DNA of 64,000 nt from positions 1-64,000 of the forward strand of contig JBEKVB010000010.1 in NCBI GenBank assembly GCA_049514435.1, read 5' to 3'. A program made the translations under genes and the position numbers. The DNA comes from UBA4810 sp002479215. Lineage in GTDB: Bacteria > Desulfobacterota > Syntrophia > Syntrophales > Smithellaceae. Below, one piece after another: positions 35,338 through 43,655 of this stretch (the stretch's first letter is position 1; each line of letters starts with the position of its first letter). Under the pieces are notes generated by a model that searched no databases, was not told where the DNA came from, and saw nothing but the letters and a program-made list of their open reading frames with translations.

Positions 35338-35907
35338 TCAGTCCATAATTTTATACCGGAAGGAAGCCAATATATTCAAGCGCGAAAGGTTATATTGCTC
35401 CGGCAAGGGATCGAACGGCGCGGCGGCTTTGACTACGTCCAGCGCTCCTACATCGAGTTCTATAGCCCCGGAAGAAGACACAAGGGTTGTTGCGGCAAGG
35501 GTACCGCTGGCATCAATGGATAGTTTTACCAGAACAGTGCCCTCTTCATTTTTTTTGAAAGCTTTTTCGGGATATTTCCAAATCCGGAGAATCTTTTTTT
35601 TGATCTTAACCAAATAAGCGGCATACTTTACATCCACACTGCCGAGTTCAACGGTTTCCTCCCGCCAACCGTCATTGACAAGGACATCTTTCTCTTCTTT
35701 ACTCTTGGACGGCTTTTTTTCTTCATCCTTTTTTTCTTCTTCTTTCTTCGGTTGTATTTCTGTTTCCGGCTCTTTGATATTTACGGTAATTATTTCCTCG
35801 GCGCTAATATTTTCGCGCAAATCAATCATGCCTGTCACTGTGATTAACACCAGATGCCCGACAAACGATATTAGCACCGGCCATAATATGACTTTTTTTG
35901 TATCCAT
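35338..35907 (-). CDS. TonB family energy transducer
   Basis: A 189-residue protein with one N-terminal membrane helix (residues ~8-26), a periplasmic spacer rich in Lys and Glu (residues ~50-75), and a C-terminal TonB domain (residues ~95-189) with WKYPEKAFKKNEEGTVLVKL and a later ALDVVKAAAPFDPLP. It couples the proton gradient to outer-membrane receptors. The partner ExbB/ExbD and the receptor are not in the window. It is followed by the BtuF-like gene, probably in one transcript. Confidence 0.9.
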   Translation of the reverse strand: MDTKKVILWPVLISFVGHLVLITVTGMIDLRENISAEEIITVNIKEPETEIQPKKEEEKKDEEKKPSKSKEEKDVLVNDGWREETVELGSVDVKYAAYLVKIKKKILRIWKYPEKAFKKNEEGTVLVKLSIDASGTLAATTLVSSSGAIELDVGALDVVKAAAPFDPLPEQYNLSRLNILASFRYKIMD

Positions 35908-36006
35908 ATTATATCACTTTCGAGTAATCATATACGGCAATTGCCATAAAATCAACTATATGATAACGATGCTGAGAAATTAGATGTTAGAGAAAGCGGC
36001 TGTTAA

Positions 36007-36486
36007 ATGCAAAATTATTATGCTTTCATGAAAATTGCGCTGGAGGAAGCCGAAATCGCGTACGGCGAGGGCGAAATACCAGTTGGCGCTGTATTGGTGA
36101 GTGAAGGCCGTGTTTTAGCGCGGGCACACAATTCACCCATTACGAAAAATGATCCTTCGGCGCACGCGGAGTTACTGGCCTTAAGACAAGCGGGAGAGAC
36201 TACCGGCAATTACCGCTTGGTAGGCGCGGAACTTTACGTCACTCTGGAGCCTTGCATCATGTGCGCGGGCGCAATCATTCAGGCCAGACTCTCCAGAGTA
36301 ATTTTCGGGGTACGTGATCCCAAAAACGGCGCCGTTGTATCATTGTATAAAATTTTAACCGATGAGCGACTGAATCATCAGGTAGAAATAACAGAAGGTA
36401 TTCTGCAGGAAGAATGCGGGGCACTTTTGAGTAGATTTTTTCGCCAAAAGAGGGTAACATCCCGCCCGCTTCGGACAGATAATTAA
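36007..36486 (+). CDS. tadA: tRNA-specific adenosine deaminase
   Basis: A 159-residue cytidine-deaminase-fold enzyme that converts A34 to inosine in tRNA-Arg(ACG). The zinc site is complete: HAE in DPSAHAELLAL and PCIMC in LEPCIMCAGAI. FGVRDPKNGAVVSLY is typical of TadA. It is followed within 3 bases by a tRNA-Ser remnant and then by two intact tRNA-Ser genes. Confidence 0.95.
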   Translation: MQNYYAFMKIALEEAEIAYGEGEIPVGAVLVSEGRVLARAHNSPITKNDPSAHAELLALRQAGETTGNYRLVGAELYVTLEPCIMCAGAIIQARLSRVIFGVRDPKNGAVVSLYKILTDERLNHQVEITEGILQEECGALLSRFFRQKRVTSRPLRTDN

Positions 36487-36488
36487 CC

Positions 36489-36525
36489 GGAGAAATACCG
36501 AAGTGGTCGTAACGGAACGACCCGC
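36489..36525 (+). pseudogene. tRNA-Ser 5' remnant
   Basis: GGAGAAATACCGAAGTGG and the following TCGTAACGG match the first third of the tRNA-Ser gene at 36605 nearly base for base, after which the sequence diverges and has no anticodon or T arm. It is probably a relic of tRNA duplication or recombination. Confidence 0.75.
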
Positions 36526-36604
36526 CCAGGCATTTCCAGCGTGCCGGACGAAATCATTCGTTGGAATATAATTTGTTGCATTAGAAATGTTTAATAAGAT
36601 AAGT

Positions 36605-36698
36605 GGAGAGATACCGAAGTGGTCGTAACGGGATCGACTCGAAATCGATTTGGGGGCCACAAGCTCCCACGGGGGTTCGAATCCCCCTCTCTCCGCCA
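36605..36698 (+). tRNA. tRNA-Ser (CGA)
   Basis: A 94-nt class II tRNA: acceptor GGAGAGA/TCTCTCC, anticodon stem ATCGA/TCGAT around CTCGAAA (anticodon CGA), a long variable arm, T arm GGGGG TTCGAAT CCCCC, discriminator G and encoded CCA. Confidence 0.96.
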
Positions 36699-36758
36699 GA
36701 AATAGATATGGAGACGTAATACGTTACGCCTCTATGGTTAAAAAATATTGGAATAACC

Positions 36759-36852
<94 letters not shown>

Positions 36853-37039
36853 GTTAAAGCCGATTTTCAGTGGCCAAAGTCGTATTTTACTCGCCCCCGT
36901 CAGTAATAAAATCAAAAAAATTAGCCATAAACAAAACAGACCATGAATTATCTCTATATTGTAATATTATTTTGACTTAAAGAAGTTAGTTCGCTTATAA
37001 TCGCGTCATATGCCATTGGCACACGTAAGGAGGTAGACA

Positions 37040-37825
37040 ATGCCTTGGTGTGAAGTGTGGATAAATCTTACGATCAATTTGGCTGCTGGTGTCATAATTT
37101 TTTTGGTTGGATTCTTTTGGCCATTAATTCCAAAATCAGTCCGCACCTACCGGCTAAAGATGTTTTTCGGGGCTTCTGTTCTCTCAAGTCGTTTTGCGAT
37201 TGTTTATGGTACACTGCAAGACACACGCCCTAGATTTGACTCACATGGTAATCCTCTTGCTCGTTTCCAAAAGCAGTTTCATGATGGGAGAGTCATTAAC
37301 ATTTCTGGGCCATTTAACAACATAGTAGGTGATTGTGAAATCCGCGCATCTAGCTACTTGGCTCAAAACATCGGAAAGGCCAAAGAAGAAATAATAGGTA
37401 TTCTGAGCGACATCGAGGCATACAAAGATCTCAATTACACAATGATTGCCCTTGGAAGTCCCTCTTCAAATGACATTTCGGGCTTTGTGATGAGAGAACC
37501 GTCGAACAAGTTTTTCCAATTCGGTCAGACTGGGCCTCAGACCTTTATTGAATCCATGCAAGACAAGAAGCAATATTTGGGCTTTCAGCCACCAGTAATA
37601 AAGGATTGTGCGGTGATACTCCGAATTAGAAACGTCCGTTTCCCTAAGTACTTTCTTTTTGTTTGTGCTGGTCTGGGTGAATGGGGAACGTCGGGTGCGT
37701 CTTGGTATTTAGCGACACATTGGGAGCAACTCTACAAGGAATTCAAGCAGGATGATTTTGCAATCCTTGTTGAGGTCGATAGAAGTTCTGATACTTCCGC
37801 GAATAGAATTGTCAGCGCAAGATAG
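37040..37825 (+). CDS. Membrane-anchored protein of unknown function
   Basis: A 261-residue protein with one N-terminal hydrophobic segment (residues ~9-31) followed by a soluble domain of about 220 residues. I do not recognise a family. Noticeable features are IALGSPSSNDISGF near the middle and VCAGLGEWGTSGASWYLATHW near the C-terminus; the spacing of a Gly-Pro-Asn loop and a Gly-rich GTSGA loop recalls nucleotide- or ligand-binding folds, but this is only an impression. AAGGAGG precedes the ATG. It is the first gene after the tRNA-Ser pair, in a stretch more AT-rich than the core genes, so it may be acquired. Confidence 0.7.
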   Translation: MPWCEVWINLTINLAAGVIIFLVGFFWPLIPKSVRTYRLKMFFGASVLSSRFAIVYGTLQDTRPRFDSHGNPLARFQKQFHDGRVINISGPFNNIVGDCEIRASSYLAQNIGKAKEEIIGILSDIEAYKDLNYTMIALGSPSSNDISGFVMREPSNKFFQFGQTGPQTFIESMQDKKQYLGFQPPVIKDCAVILRIRNVRFPKYFLFVCAGLGEWGTSGASWYLATHWEQLYKEFKQDDFAILVEVDRSSDTSANRIVSAR

Positions 37826-38040
37826 TTCGCGCCAACGGCATAAAAATAAAGTGGCTAGGTACAATTTAAACAATTTCAATTTGTGCGCACGTTTAGGATG
37901 AAAGGTTGCTTTTCCCAGATCACCAAGGCAAGAGGGTCACATCTGTTGCTGGATTCAGAGGCGGAGGAAATGCTGTAGGATAGGATAAAAGCAGACAACC
38001 TCGATTAGGTAAATACTAAAAAAATCAAAGGGAAAGTAGA

Positions 38041-39645
38041 ATGGATTTTTTCAATGAGAATGAAATTAAACAGCTTTCTGAAATAGCCGGCAAAACTTAT
38101 CATATTTCTAATACAAAACATCAAATAATTACTGATGCCCTAAAAAATGGACTATGGGATAAGACATATTTTTGGGCCGACGAAATATGCAAGAAGTTAG
38201 ATGCGTTTTCGTTTATTTGTAAAAAAGTATGGAGCCAGAGAGGCTGGGAGGATGGTCAAAGAGTATCGACATTCAAACCTTATACATGGGCGAAGATTTT
38301 TAAAACAGGCGATGAAAGTAAGGATATTTATTTTACTGTAGGTGCTGATGGTGAGACGGAGGCCTTGGTTTATAAACTCGATTATCAATTTTCAGGTAAT
38401 AAATACCTCACTGATTCACAAAAAGAGATATGTGAACGATTAATAAAGGCCTCTAAAGCTTCATGGATGCAAATCAATGCTGCTGATTTAACAAACTACA
38501 GCTGGAAAAAATTGATTAAAGAAACAATAAATTTTATTAAAGCGTATGAATCTTTCTATAATCAGGTGATGGAATATGTTTGGCCAACTGTGGAGAGAAG
38601 AGTTTCTCGTTTAGCATGGAATGCAAATGGATGGGTTTTACCTTCAGGCAGATATGGGAAGAGTACCAGTGAAGATTCGCACGAAGCAAAATACGGTTAC
38701 GGCCATGAAGAATGGCTTTTTGATACGAGTAAAATCATAGATGGATATCACTATGGATTTTTAGAACCTATAAGAAAAGAACAGGATACCTATGCAAATA
38801 AAACTTATAACGTTTGGCTTTATACAATTAATGGAGTTACAAAAAAACGCTATTGGATTGGAATATTGAAAAACGTTGAAGTTATCAATGGTGTTTTGGC
38901 AAACAACATAAAAGAAATTTACACAAAAAAAGGCTGGTTGCAAGAAATGGAGGAACAGATAATTGCTTCCGGCGCTAATCATTCAGGTTTTTCTGACTGG
39001 AAAGGTATTGATTTGTTTAATATCCGATACAAGATAGAAAACCTGGACGTCAATGATCCCTATTACGAACTTTCCAATAATCACCCGATCTATGATCAAT
39101 CGCGTTATGTCTTTATGTTTTATAAGGACAATTTTGGTGTTGGTTCAGAAAAAGGCCAAGCATTTATTTTCATTCCACCGCAAGATGAAAATCAATCAAC
39201 TGATAATAATGAACCAGATAGAAAAACTTATATTCGTGAAGCAAAGGCAGTTGAAATAGAATATCTGCATCGAGATATTCAGAAAAAGCTTATCAAAATT
39301 TTAAAGAATAAATATGGCAGTAAAAATGTTACTCCCGAGCATAAAGTTTTGGGAACAAAAAAAGTTGATATTGTCGCTAAAGTTAACGACAGCTCATTAA
39401 TATTCTATGAAATAAAAGCATACAATGCTGTAACAATAAACATCCGAGAAGCAATTGGTCAATTATTTGAATATTCGTATTGGCCTGATAAACATAATGC
39501 AAAAGAGCTGATAATCATAACTCAAAAACCTCCTGATTTTGAAGAAGCTGTCCAGTATATTCAGCATATTAGAAAGATGTTCAATATACCATTGTACTAT
39601 CAGTGGTTTGATATACAGACAAATTCTTTGTCAGAAAAATATTGA
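38041..39645 (+). CDS. Large protein with C-terminal PD-(D/E)XK nuclease-like domain
   Basis: A 534-residue protein. The last ~135 residues look like a restriction-endonuclease fold: GTKKVDIVAK (Asp near residue 443), IFYEIKAYN (E-x-K near 457-459), then IREAIGQLFEYSYW, the helix with Gln and Tyr that follows the active site in many such nucleases. The N-terminal ~390 residues are rich in Trp, Tyr and Lys and unrecognised; they may bind DNA or sense a target. Codon use is AT-rich. It could be a stand-alone defence or restriction-like protein. No methyltransferase is nearby, so a classical R-M system is not supported. Confidence 0.7.
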   Translation: MDFFNENEIKQLSEIAGKTYHISNTKHQIITDALKNGLWDKTYFWADEICKKLDAFSFICKKVWSQRGWEDGQRVSTFKPYTWAKIFKTGDESKDIYFTVGADGETEALVYKLDYQFSGNKYLTDSQKEICERLIKASKASWMQINAADLTNYSWKKLIKETINFIKAYESFYNQVMEYVWPTVERRVSRLAWNANGWVLPSGRYGKSTSEDSHEAKYGYGHEEWLFDTSKIIDGYHYGFLEPIRKEQDTYANKTYNVWLYTINGVTKKRYWIGILKNVEVINGVLANNIKEIYTKKGWLQEMEEQIIASGANHSGFSDWKGIDLFNIRYKIENLDVNDPYYELSNNHPIYDQSRYVFMFYKDNFGVGSEKGQAFIFIPPQDENQSTDNNEPDRKTYIREAKAVEIEYLHRDIQKKLIKILKNKYGSKNVTPEHKVLGTKKVDIVAKVNDSSLIFYEIKAYNAVTINIREAIGQLFEYSYWPDKHNAKELIIITQKPPDFEEAVQYIQHIRKMFNIPLYYQWFDIQTNSLSEKY

Positions 39646-39729
39646 AAAAAGATAAAGGGGACGAGTACAATTTCAATTCATTCGTTTATAAATAAAGCTA
39701 TACATTATTGCGCAAAAGGGATGGACTGA

Positions 39730-40329
39730 ATGAGAGAAATATCCGCTATTTTATTTAATGACTTTGAAACTCTCGATGTATTTGGTCCGATTGAAATATT
39801 TGGAAGATTAACAGAACATTTCCATCCGCAATTCTATTCTCAAAATGGAGGAATAATTACAAGCAGTCAAAATGTCCAGGTTGTTACAAAACCTATGTCA
39901 GAAATAAATTCAGATAATTATATTCTTTTTATACCGGGTGGAATAGGCACAAGAGAATTGATCAAAGATGAAAGCTTCATAAATAATTTAAAGTTACTAT
40001 CACAGAAAGCGGAATATATATTAACTGTCTGTACCGGATCTATATTATTCTCCAAAACCGGATTATTAAATAATAGAAAAGCAACATCCAATAAAAGAGT
40101 ATTCTTCTGGACTACGAATGAATCGCCCGAAGTAATTTGGATAAAAAAAGTGCGTTGGATAAGAGATGGTAATATATATACCAGCTCCGGTGTTAGTGCC
40201 GGAATGGATATGACATTAGGATTTATTTCTGATTTATTAGGTTATGAGATAGCGAAACAACAAAGCATAGAAATTGAATATGATTGGAAAGAAAATTCGG
40301 CGTGGGATCCATTTTCAGAATTGTATTAA
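39730..40329 (+). CDS. DJ-1/PfpI family protein (isonitrile hydratase-like)
   Basis: A 199-residue class I glutamine-amidotransferase-like protein. LFNDFETLDVFGPIEIF at the N-terminus and the nucleophile-elbow Cys in LTVCTGSILF are those of the DJ-1/PfpI group, nearest to isonitrile hydratases and the N-terminal domain of some AraC-type regulators (no HTH is present here). The reaction is not certain. It is AT-rich. A motif shared with the next small gene follows 20 bases after its stop (40349-40376). Confidence 0.85.
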   Translation: MREISAILFNDFETLDVFGPIEIFGRLTEHFHPQFYSQNGGIITSSQNVQVVTKPMSEINSDNYILFIPGGIGTRELIKDESFINNLKLLSQKAEYILTVCTGSILFSKTGLLNNRKATSNKRVFFWTTNESPEVIWIKKVRWIRDGNIYTSSGVSAGMDMTLGFISDLLGYEIAKQQSIEIEYDWKENSAWDPFSELY

Positions 40330-40348
40330 TGTAATCTTTGCGGCACTG

Positions 40349-40376
40349 CGTACAACATAGCGTATGTGCTTCGCTT
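40349..40376 (+). repeat. Cassette-like motif, copy 1
   Basis: A 28-bp motif (CGTACAACATAG ... GCTTCGCTT) 20 bases after the stop of the first DJ-1/PfpI gene. It matches 40750-40777 at about 21 of 28 positions. Confidence 0.55.
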
Positions 40377-40460
40377 TTAAAGGTATATAAAATGATAGCT
40401 TTATAAAAAATTATTGTCTTAAAATATGAATGTTAAATTTCCAGGAGAAAGGAGGAATTT

Positions 40461-40730
40461 ATGTTATTTTTAAAACATGTAGAATACGAAATTGACGATA
40501 AAGCCAAGTTGAAAGGTTTGCTGGCACATGCAAAAGAAACCATATCACAAGTTAAAGGTATCACATATAAAAACATTTATTTTGTGAAAGATAAAAAGGA
40601 ATTTGTATTATTTTTGGAATGTGAAAATGAGGCAAAATATCTAGAATGGAGAGAAATATGCCCTCCCCCACCAGGAGCTAAAGATTGGCATGAAGTTTTA
40701 TTAACAAGAAAAGAATATTTCTCTAAGTAG
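40461..40730 (+). CDS. Small ABM/Dabb-like ferredoxin-fold protein
   Basis: An 89-residue single-domain protein whose predicted pattern (beta-alpha-beta-beta-alpha-beta) and motifs such as YFVKDKKEFVLFLECENEA and DWHEVLLT fit the dimeric alpha-beta barrel (antibiotic biosynthesis monooxygenase or Dabb) group. No catalytic residues can be assigned. GGAGAAAGGAGG precedes the ATG. It lies between two DJ-1/PfpI genes, each unit separated by ~130-150 bases, and is followed by the second cassette-like motif. Confidence 0.65.
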   Translation: MLFLKHVEYEIDDKAKLKGLLAHAKETISQVKGITYKNIYFVKDKKEFVLFLECENEAKYLEWREICPPPPGAKDWHEVLLTRKEYFSK

Positions 40731-40749
40731 AGTTGGCTTCGGGCAATTT

Positions 40750-40777
40750 CGCACAACAAAGTATAGCCGCTTCGCTT
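40750..40777 (+). repeat. Cassette-like motif, copy 2
   Basis: A 28-bp motif (CGCACAACAAAG ... GCTTCGCTT) 20 bases after the stop of the ABM-like gene, matching 40349-40376. GGGCAATTT just before it and GGCACTTGGCAC just after add to the resemblance to recombination-site arms, but no full fold was confirmed. Confidence 0.55.
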
Positions 40778-40878
40778 CCTGACGGGGCACTTGGCACATC
40801 AACCTTAGGGTGGAGTCGGCTATGATTGAGACGTGTGCAAATAATGCGTTTTAAATTTATTTAAGGAGGGAACATATT

Positions 40879-41622
40879 ATGATTCTTATGCCCATTCCCG
40901 ACATTGATTTTGATCCCAGTGAAACGAGCATTCCCTGGAAAGTATTGCATGATAATAATATTGACATAACTTTCGCCACTCCATCGGGACAACCGGGCAA
41001 AGCTGATCCGAGAATGTTAACTGGAAAAGGGCTGGGGATTTGGAAAAAATTGTTGATGGCCAATGATGATGCAATAAATAACTATGCTCTGATGGTAAAA
41101 GACAAAGAATTCAATAATCCTATAAAATATGATGACATTGATCCGAAAGACTTTTCAGGAATAATACTTCCGGGCGGTCATGCTCCCGGTATGAAGACAT
41201 ATTTAGAGTCAAAAAAATTACAAAATATTATTGTCAGATTCTTTGAAAAAAATAAACCGATAGGTGCAATATGTCATGGTGCCTTATTGGTTGCACGAAG
41301 CATTAATCCCAGAACCGGAAAATCCGTAATATATAATTATAAAACGACATCATTGCTAAAATCACAGGAATTGTCCGCCTATTATCTTACATTTATCTGG
41401 CTGGGGAGCTATTACAGAACATATCCGGTAACGGTTGAAGACGAAGTTAAATCTTTTTTAATCGATAAGAATAATTTTTTCAGGGGTAATTCGGGGTTAA
41501 TCAGAGATTCAATTAATGACACAAGCCATAGTTTTTCAGTTCGTGATAACAATTATTTATCAGCTCGTTGGCCGGGTGATGCCTACCATTTTTCCTTTGA
41601 GTTTTTAAAGTTAATAAAATAA
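40879..41622 (+). CDS. DJ-1/PfpI (Hsp31-like) family protein
   Basis: A 247-residue protein of the DJ-1/PfpI superfamily with the extended form seen in Hsp31-like members. IILPGGHAPGM leads to the nucleophile Cys in GAICHGALLVAR, with the conserved His directly after it. Relatives act as glyoxalase III/deglycase-like enzymes or chaperones; which applies is unknown. AAGGAGGG precedes the start. It converges with the SDR gene 7 bases after its stop. It is the third AT-rich small gene of this block. Confidence 0.85.
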   Translation: MILMPIPDIDFDPSETSIPWKVLHDNNIDITFATPSGQPGKADPRMLTGKGLGIWKKLLMANDDAINNYALMVKDKEFNNPIKYDDIDPKDFSGIILPGGHAPGMKTYLESKKLQNIIVRFFEKNKPIGAICHGALLVARSINPRTGKSVIYNYKTTSLLKSQELSAYYLTFIWLGSYYRTYPVTVEDEVKSFLIDKNNFFRGNSGLIRDSINDTSHSFSVRDNNYLSARWPGDAYHFSFEFLKLIK

Positions 41623-41629
41623 CACAGAT

Positions 41630-42391
41630 CTACCACCGGTTATTCATCTGTTGAAAGTTTTTGTCCAACTGGGCTCTGGATGCCTTGATAAATCCTTCCG
41701 ACATTCCATAACCTATTTCGAATACATCGTTTTGGAAGCCTTTCATTACCGCGGCCACAAATTCCTCAGGCGTGAGACCCGCTTTAAAATTGCCTCTTTT
41801 GACTCTTCCCTCCGGGTTTAATTCCGTATCCACCGCCGGGGGAACCATCTCAAAAACTTTGATCGCTTGATTTCTGAGCTGATGCCTGAGAGCCAGGGAA
41901 AAAGCGTGGAGCCCGGCTTTGGTCGCGCTATATACCGGCATTCGGGCCATAGGCACAAAACCCAACCCGGAGGAAACATTAATGATGGCCGCTTTTTTCT
42001 TTCCGGTCAAATACGGAATAAACAGCCCAGATAGAACTATCGGCGCTTCCAGGTTGATTTTGATTTCACTTTCTCCGGCCATAAATTCGTCAATACCTTT
42101 CGTGAGATCAATATCCCTTTGGACGCCGGCATTGTTAACCAGAATGTTTAATTTTTTAAAATTAGCAGTTGCCCATTTCACCAGTGTCTTGCGGTCAGCT
42201 CCATCAGCAACATCACATACCTTGATATGGAGATCAGGATGTTTCTTTTGAGCCTCGAGAAGTCTTTCTTTCCTGCGGCCGCAAATGATGACTTCATTTC
42301 CCGCTTCCAGGAAAGCTTCGGCCATCGCATAACCAATACCTGTTGCCCCACCCGTAATTAATATGGTATTTCCTGAAATCTTCATTGGCAA
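41630..42391 (-). CDS. Short-chain dehydrogenase/reductase
   Basis: A 253-residue classical SDR: NAD(P) loop TGGATGIGYAMAEAF, the NNAG motif, the catalytic Ser in NVSSGLGFV and YSATKAG with the active-site Tyr and Lys. It resembles DltE/FabG-like oxidoreductases; the substrate is unknown. It lies 9 bases downstream of the nitroreductase gene on the same strand, so the two likely share a transcript. Confidence 0.92.
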   Translation of the reverse strand: MPMKISGNTILITGGATGIGYAMAEAFLEAGNEVIICGRRKERLLEAQKKHPDLHIKVCDVADGADRKTLVKWATANFKKLNILVNNAGVQRDIDLTKGIDEFMAGESEIKINLEAPIVLSGLFIPYLTGKKKAAIINVSSGLGFVPMARMPVYSATKAGLHAFSLALRHQLRNQAIKVFEMVPPAVDTELNPEGRVKRGNFKAGLTPEEFVAAVMKGFQNDVFEIGYGMSEGFIKASRAQLDKNFQQMNNRW

Positions 42392-42400
42392 TTTCCTCCA

Positions 42401-43099
42401 TTATTTTTTAACAGGATAACCAACTGTCTGAGCAAAGAGTATCCGCTGGTGAGCACACAGATTTAATTTTGCTGCCAGAGCGGATTTATTGCAATTATGG
42501 AACCATGAGGCAAGCCCCAGAGAAGCAGCAAACAAATAAACGTTCCCGGCAATGAGGCCTGTATCGACATAATAATATGACTTTTGAATTTCCGGATCTT
42601 GCAGTCCGGGTTCCTGAAAGCCGGATGTATGGGAAAGTTTATTAACATCCACGATATAGATAAGACGAACCGGAGCCTTCGCTCCAACGCTAGGCTGGCC
42701 TTGACCCAGCGCCATGGGGCGCAGATCACCAGCAACAACCGGATCCAGCCGATGATGAAACGCATCATACAAATAAGTTCCTTCCTGCAGAGCAACATAA
42801 AGATCAATTTCCTGGGAGTTACTTGCTGACGCGGCAGTTCTTCCGGAAATTCCAATTAGGACTTTTTTACGATTTACTCCACATGCCGACCAGAGGAGAT
42901 TGGAAAGCACTTGCAAAGAAAGTTTTTTATCACTTATTTCACGGATAGTTTTTCTTTGCCGTAATGCTTTTAATACTGATTTACCGTGATTATATGTCGG
43001 TCTTGGCAGTTTGATCGGTAACGGCGTCTGTGCAGAAGTAGGACATCCAAGTATAAAAGCGGTTCGAGATTCGTTTTTCTTTCTTTTGTGAATCATCAA
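42401..43099 (-). CDS. Nitroreductase family protein (SagB-like)
   Basis: A 232-residue FMN-dependent nitroreductase-fold protein. Typical parts are KALRQRKTIREISDKKLSLQ with the phosphate-binding Arg, LSNLLWSACGVNRK, and AGNVYLFAASLGLASWFHNC. The latter and the overall form are closest to SagB-type or nitroreductase-like dehydrogenases. No peptide-modifying partner (YcaO) is nearby. An AGGAGG site precedes the start. It is co-directional with the SDR gene. Confidence 0.88.
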   Translation of the reverse strand: MMIHKRKKNESRTAFILGCPTSAQTPLPIKLPRPTYNHGKSVLKALRQRKTIREISDKKLSLQVLSNLLWSACGVNRKKVLIGISGRTAASASNSQEIDLYVALQEGTYLYDAFHHRLDPVVAGDLRPMALGQGQPSVGAKAPVRLIYIVDVNKLSHTSGFQEPGLQDPEIQKSYYYVDTGLIAGNVYLFAASLGLASWFHNCNKSALAAKLNLCAHQRILFAQTVGYPVKK

Positions 43100-43390
43100 A
43101 TCCTCCTTTCTATTTCAGCATACGGTACAATGAATAAAGAACATAATAATTAATTGTTATTTTTTCAAATATAAATTTTGCACTACCAATTAATCAGCCG
43201 GTATTACTGAAAATACTTAAAATTCATATCCTGCTGTTATTTAAGAAGAAAATAATAAAAGCTGATTGCATAATGGTCGTATGTGATAATTATAATGCCT
43301 GCGGAAAATCTACCGAAAAAATTTGAGTTGATTCCTGTTCATTTATCAATTAAGAGTTTTGCTGAAGAATTTGTTTTTGTAAAAAACTAT
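43100..43390. other. AT-rich intergenic region upstream of the SRP RNA
   Basis: No gene is seen. It must contain the divergent promoters of the nitroreductase gene and of the SRP RNA, but I could not pick a pair of boxes with confidence. Confidence 0.4.
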
Positions 43391-43488
43391 GGCTGGGTCC
43401 CGTACAATGGAGGCTTGTGAACCCCGTCAGGTCCGGAAGGAAGCAGCGGCAGCAATGTTCCGCCGTGTGTTGCGGTAAACCTGGCCAC
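43391..43488 (+). ncRNA. ffs: Small signal recognition particle RNA (4.5S type)
   Basis: The hallmark apical region AGGTCCGGAAGGAAGCAGC (43430-43448), with its GGAA tetraloop and the symmetric internal loops bound by Ffh, is intact. Flanking arms GGCTGGGT and ACCTGGCC pair with two G-U pairs to close a single long hairpin of about 98 nt. It lies upstream of dnaX, a frequent bacterial arrangement. A palindromic repeat starts four bases after its end. Confidence 0.95.
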
Positions 43489-43492
43489 CAGA

Positions 43493-43618
43493 TATACCAA
43501 TTCTCTTTTTTTGGCTAACTTTGTTGGCTGCGTCAGTCGGCTTCCTCAACGTATTCGTAATACGCCTGCGGAGCCTCCTCCTTGCCGCCTTGTTATCCTT
43601 TGAAAGCGAACAGGTATA
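43493..43618. repeat. Palindromic repeat (family 1), copy between ffs and dnaX
   Basis: A 126-bp element with ends TATACC ... GGTATA and inner arms matching 46542-46664 over nearly its whole length (GGCTAACTTTGTTGGC, TAATACGCCTGCGGAGCC, TTATCCTTTGAAAGCGAA). The centre CGTATTCGTAATACG is palindromic. Confidence 0.9.
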
Positions 43619-43655
43619 AATATAGAGCGACTTTGCAGTAAATTTAGGAGTTCAA

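Noticed and set aside
37826..38040. Possible remnant of a small gene before the nuclease-like gene (a fragment reading like RGSHLLLDSEAEEML)
   Set aside because: It is broken by stops within 15-20 codons and is too short to assign to an antitoxin or any other family.
38041..39645. Classical type II restriction-modification system
   Set aside because: No DNA methyltransferase gene is present nearby, so only a nuclease-like domain can be claimed.
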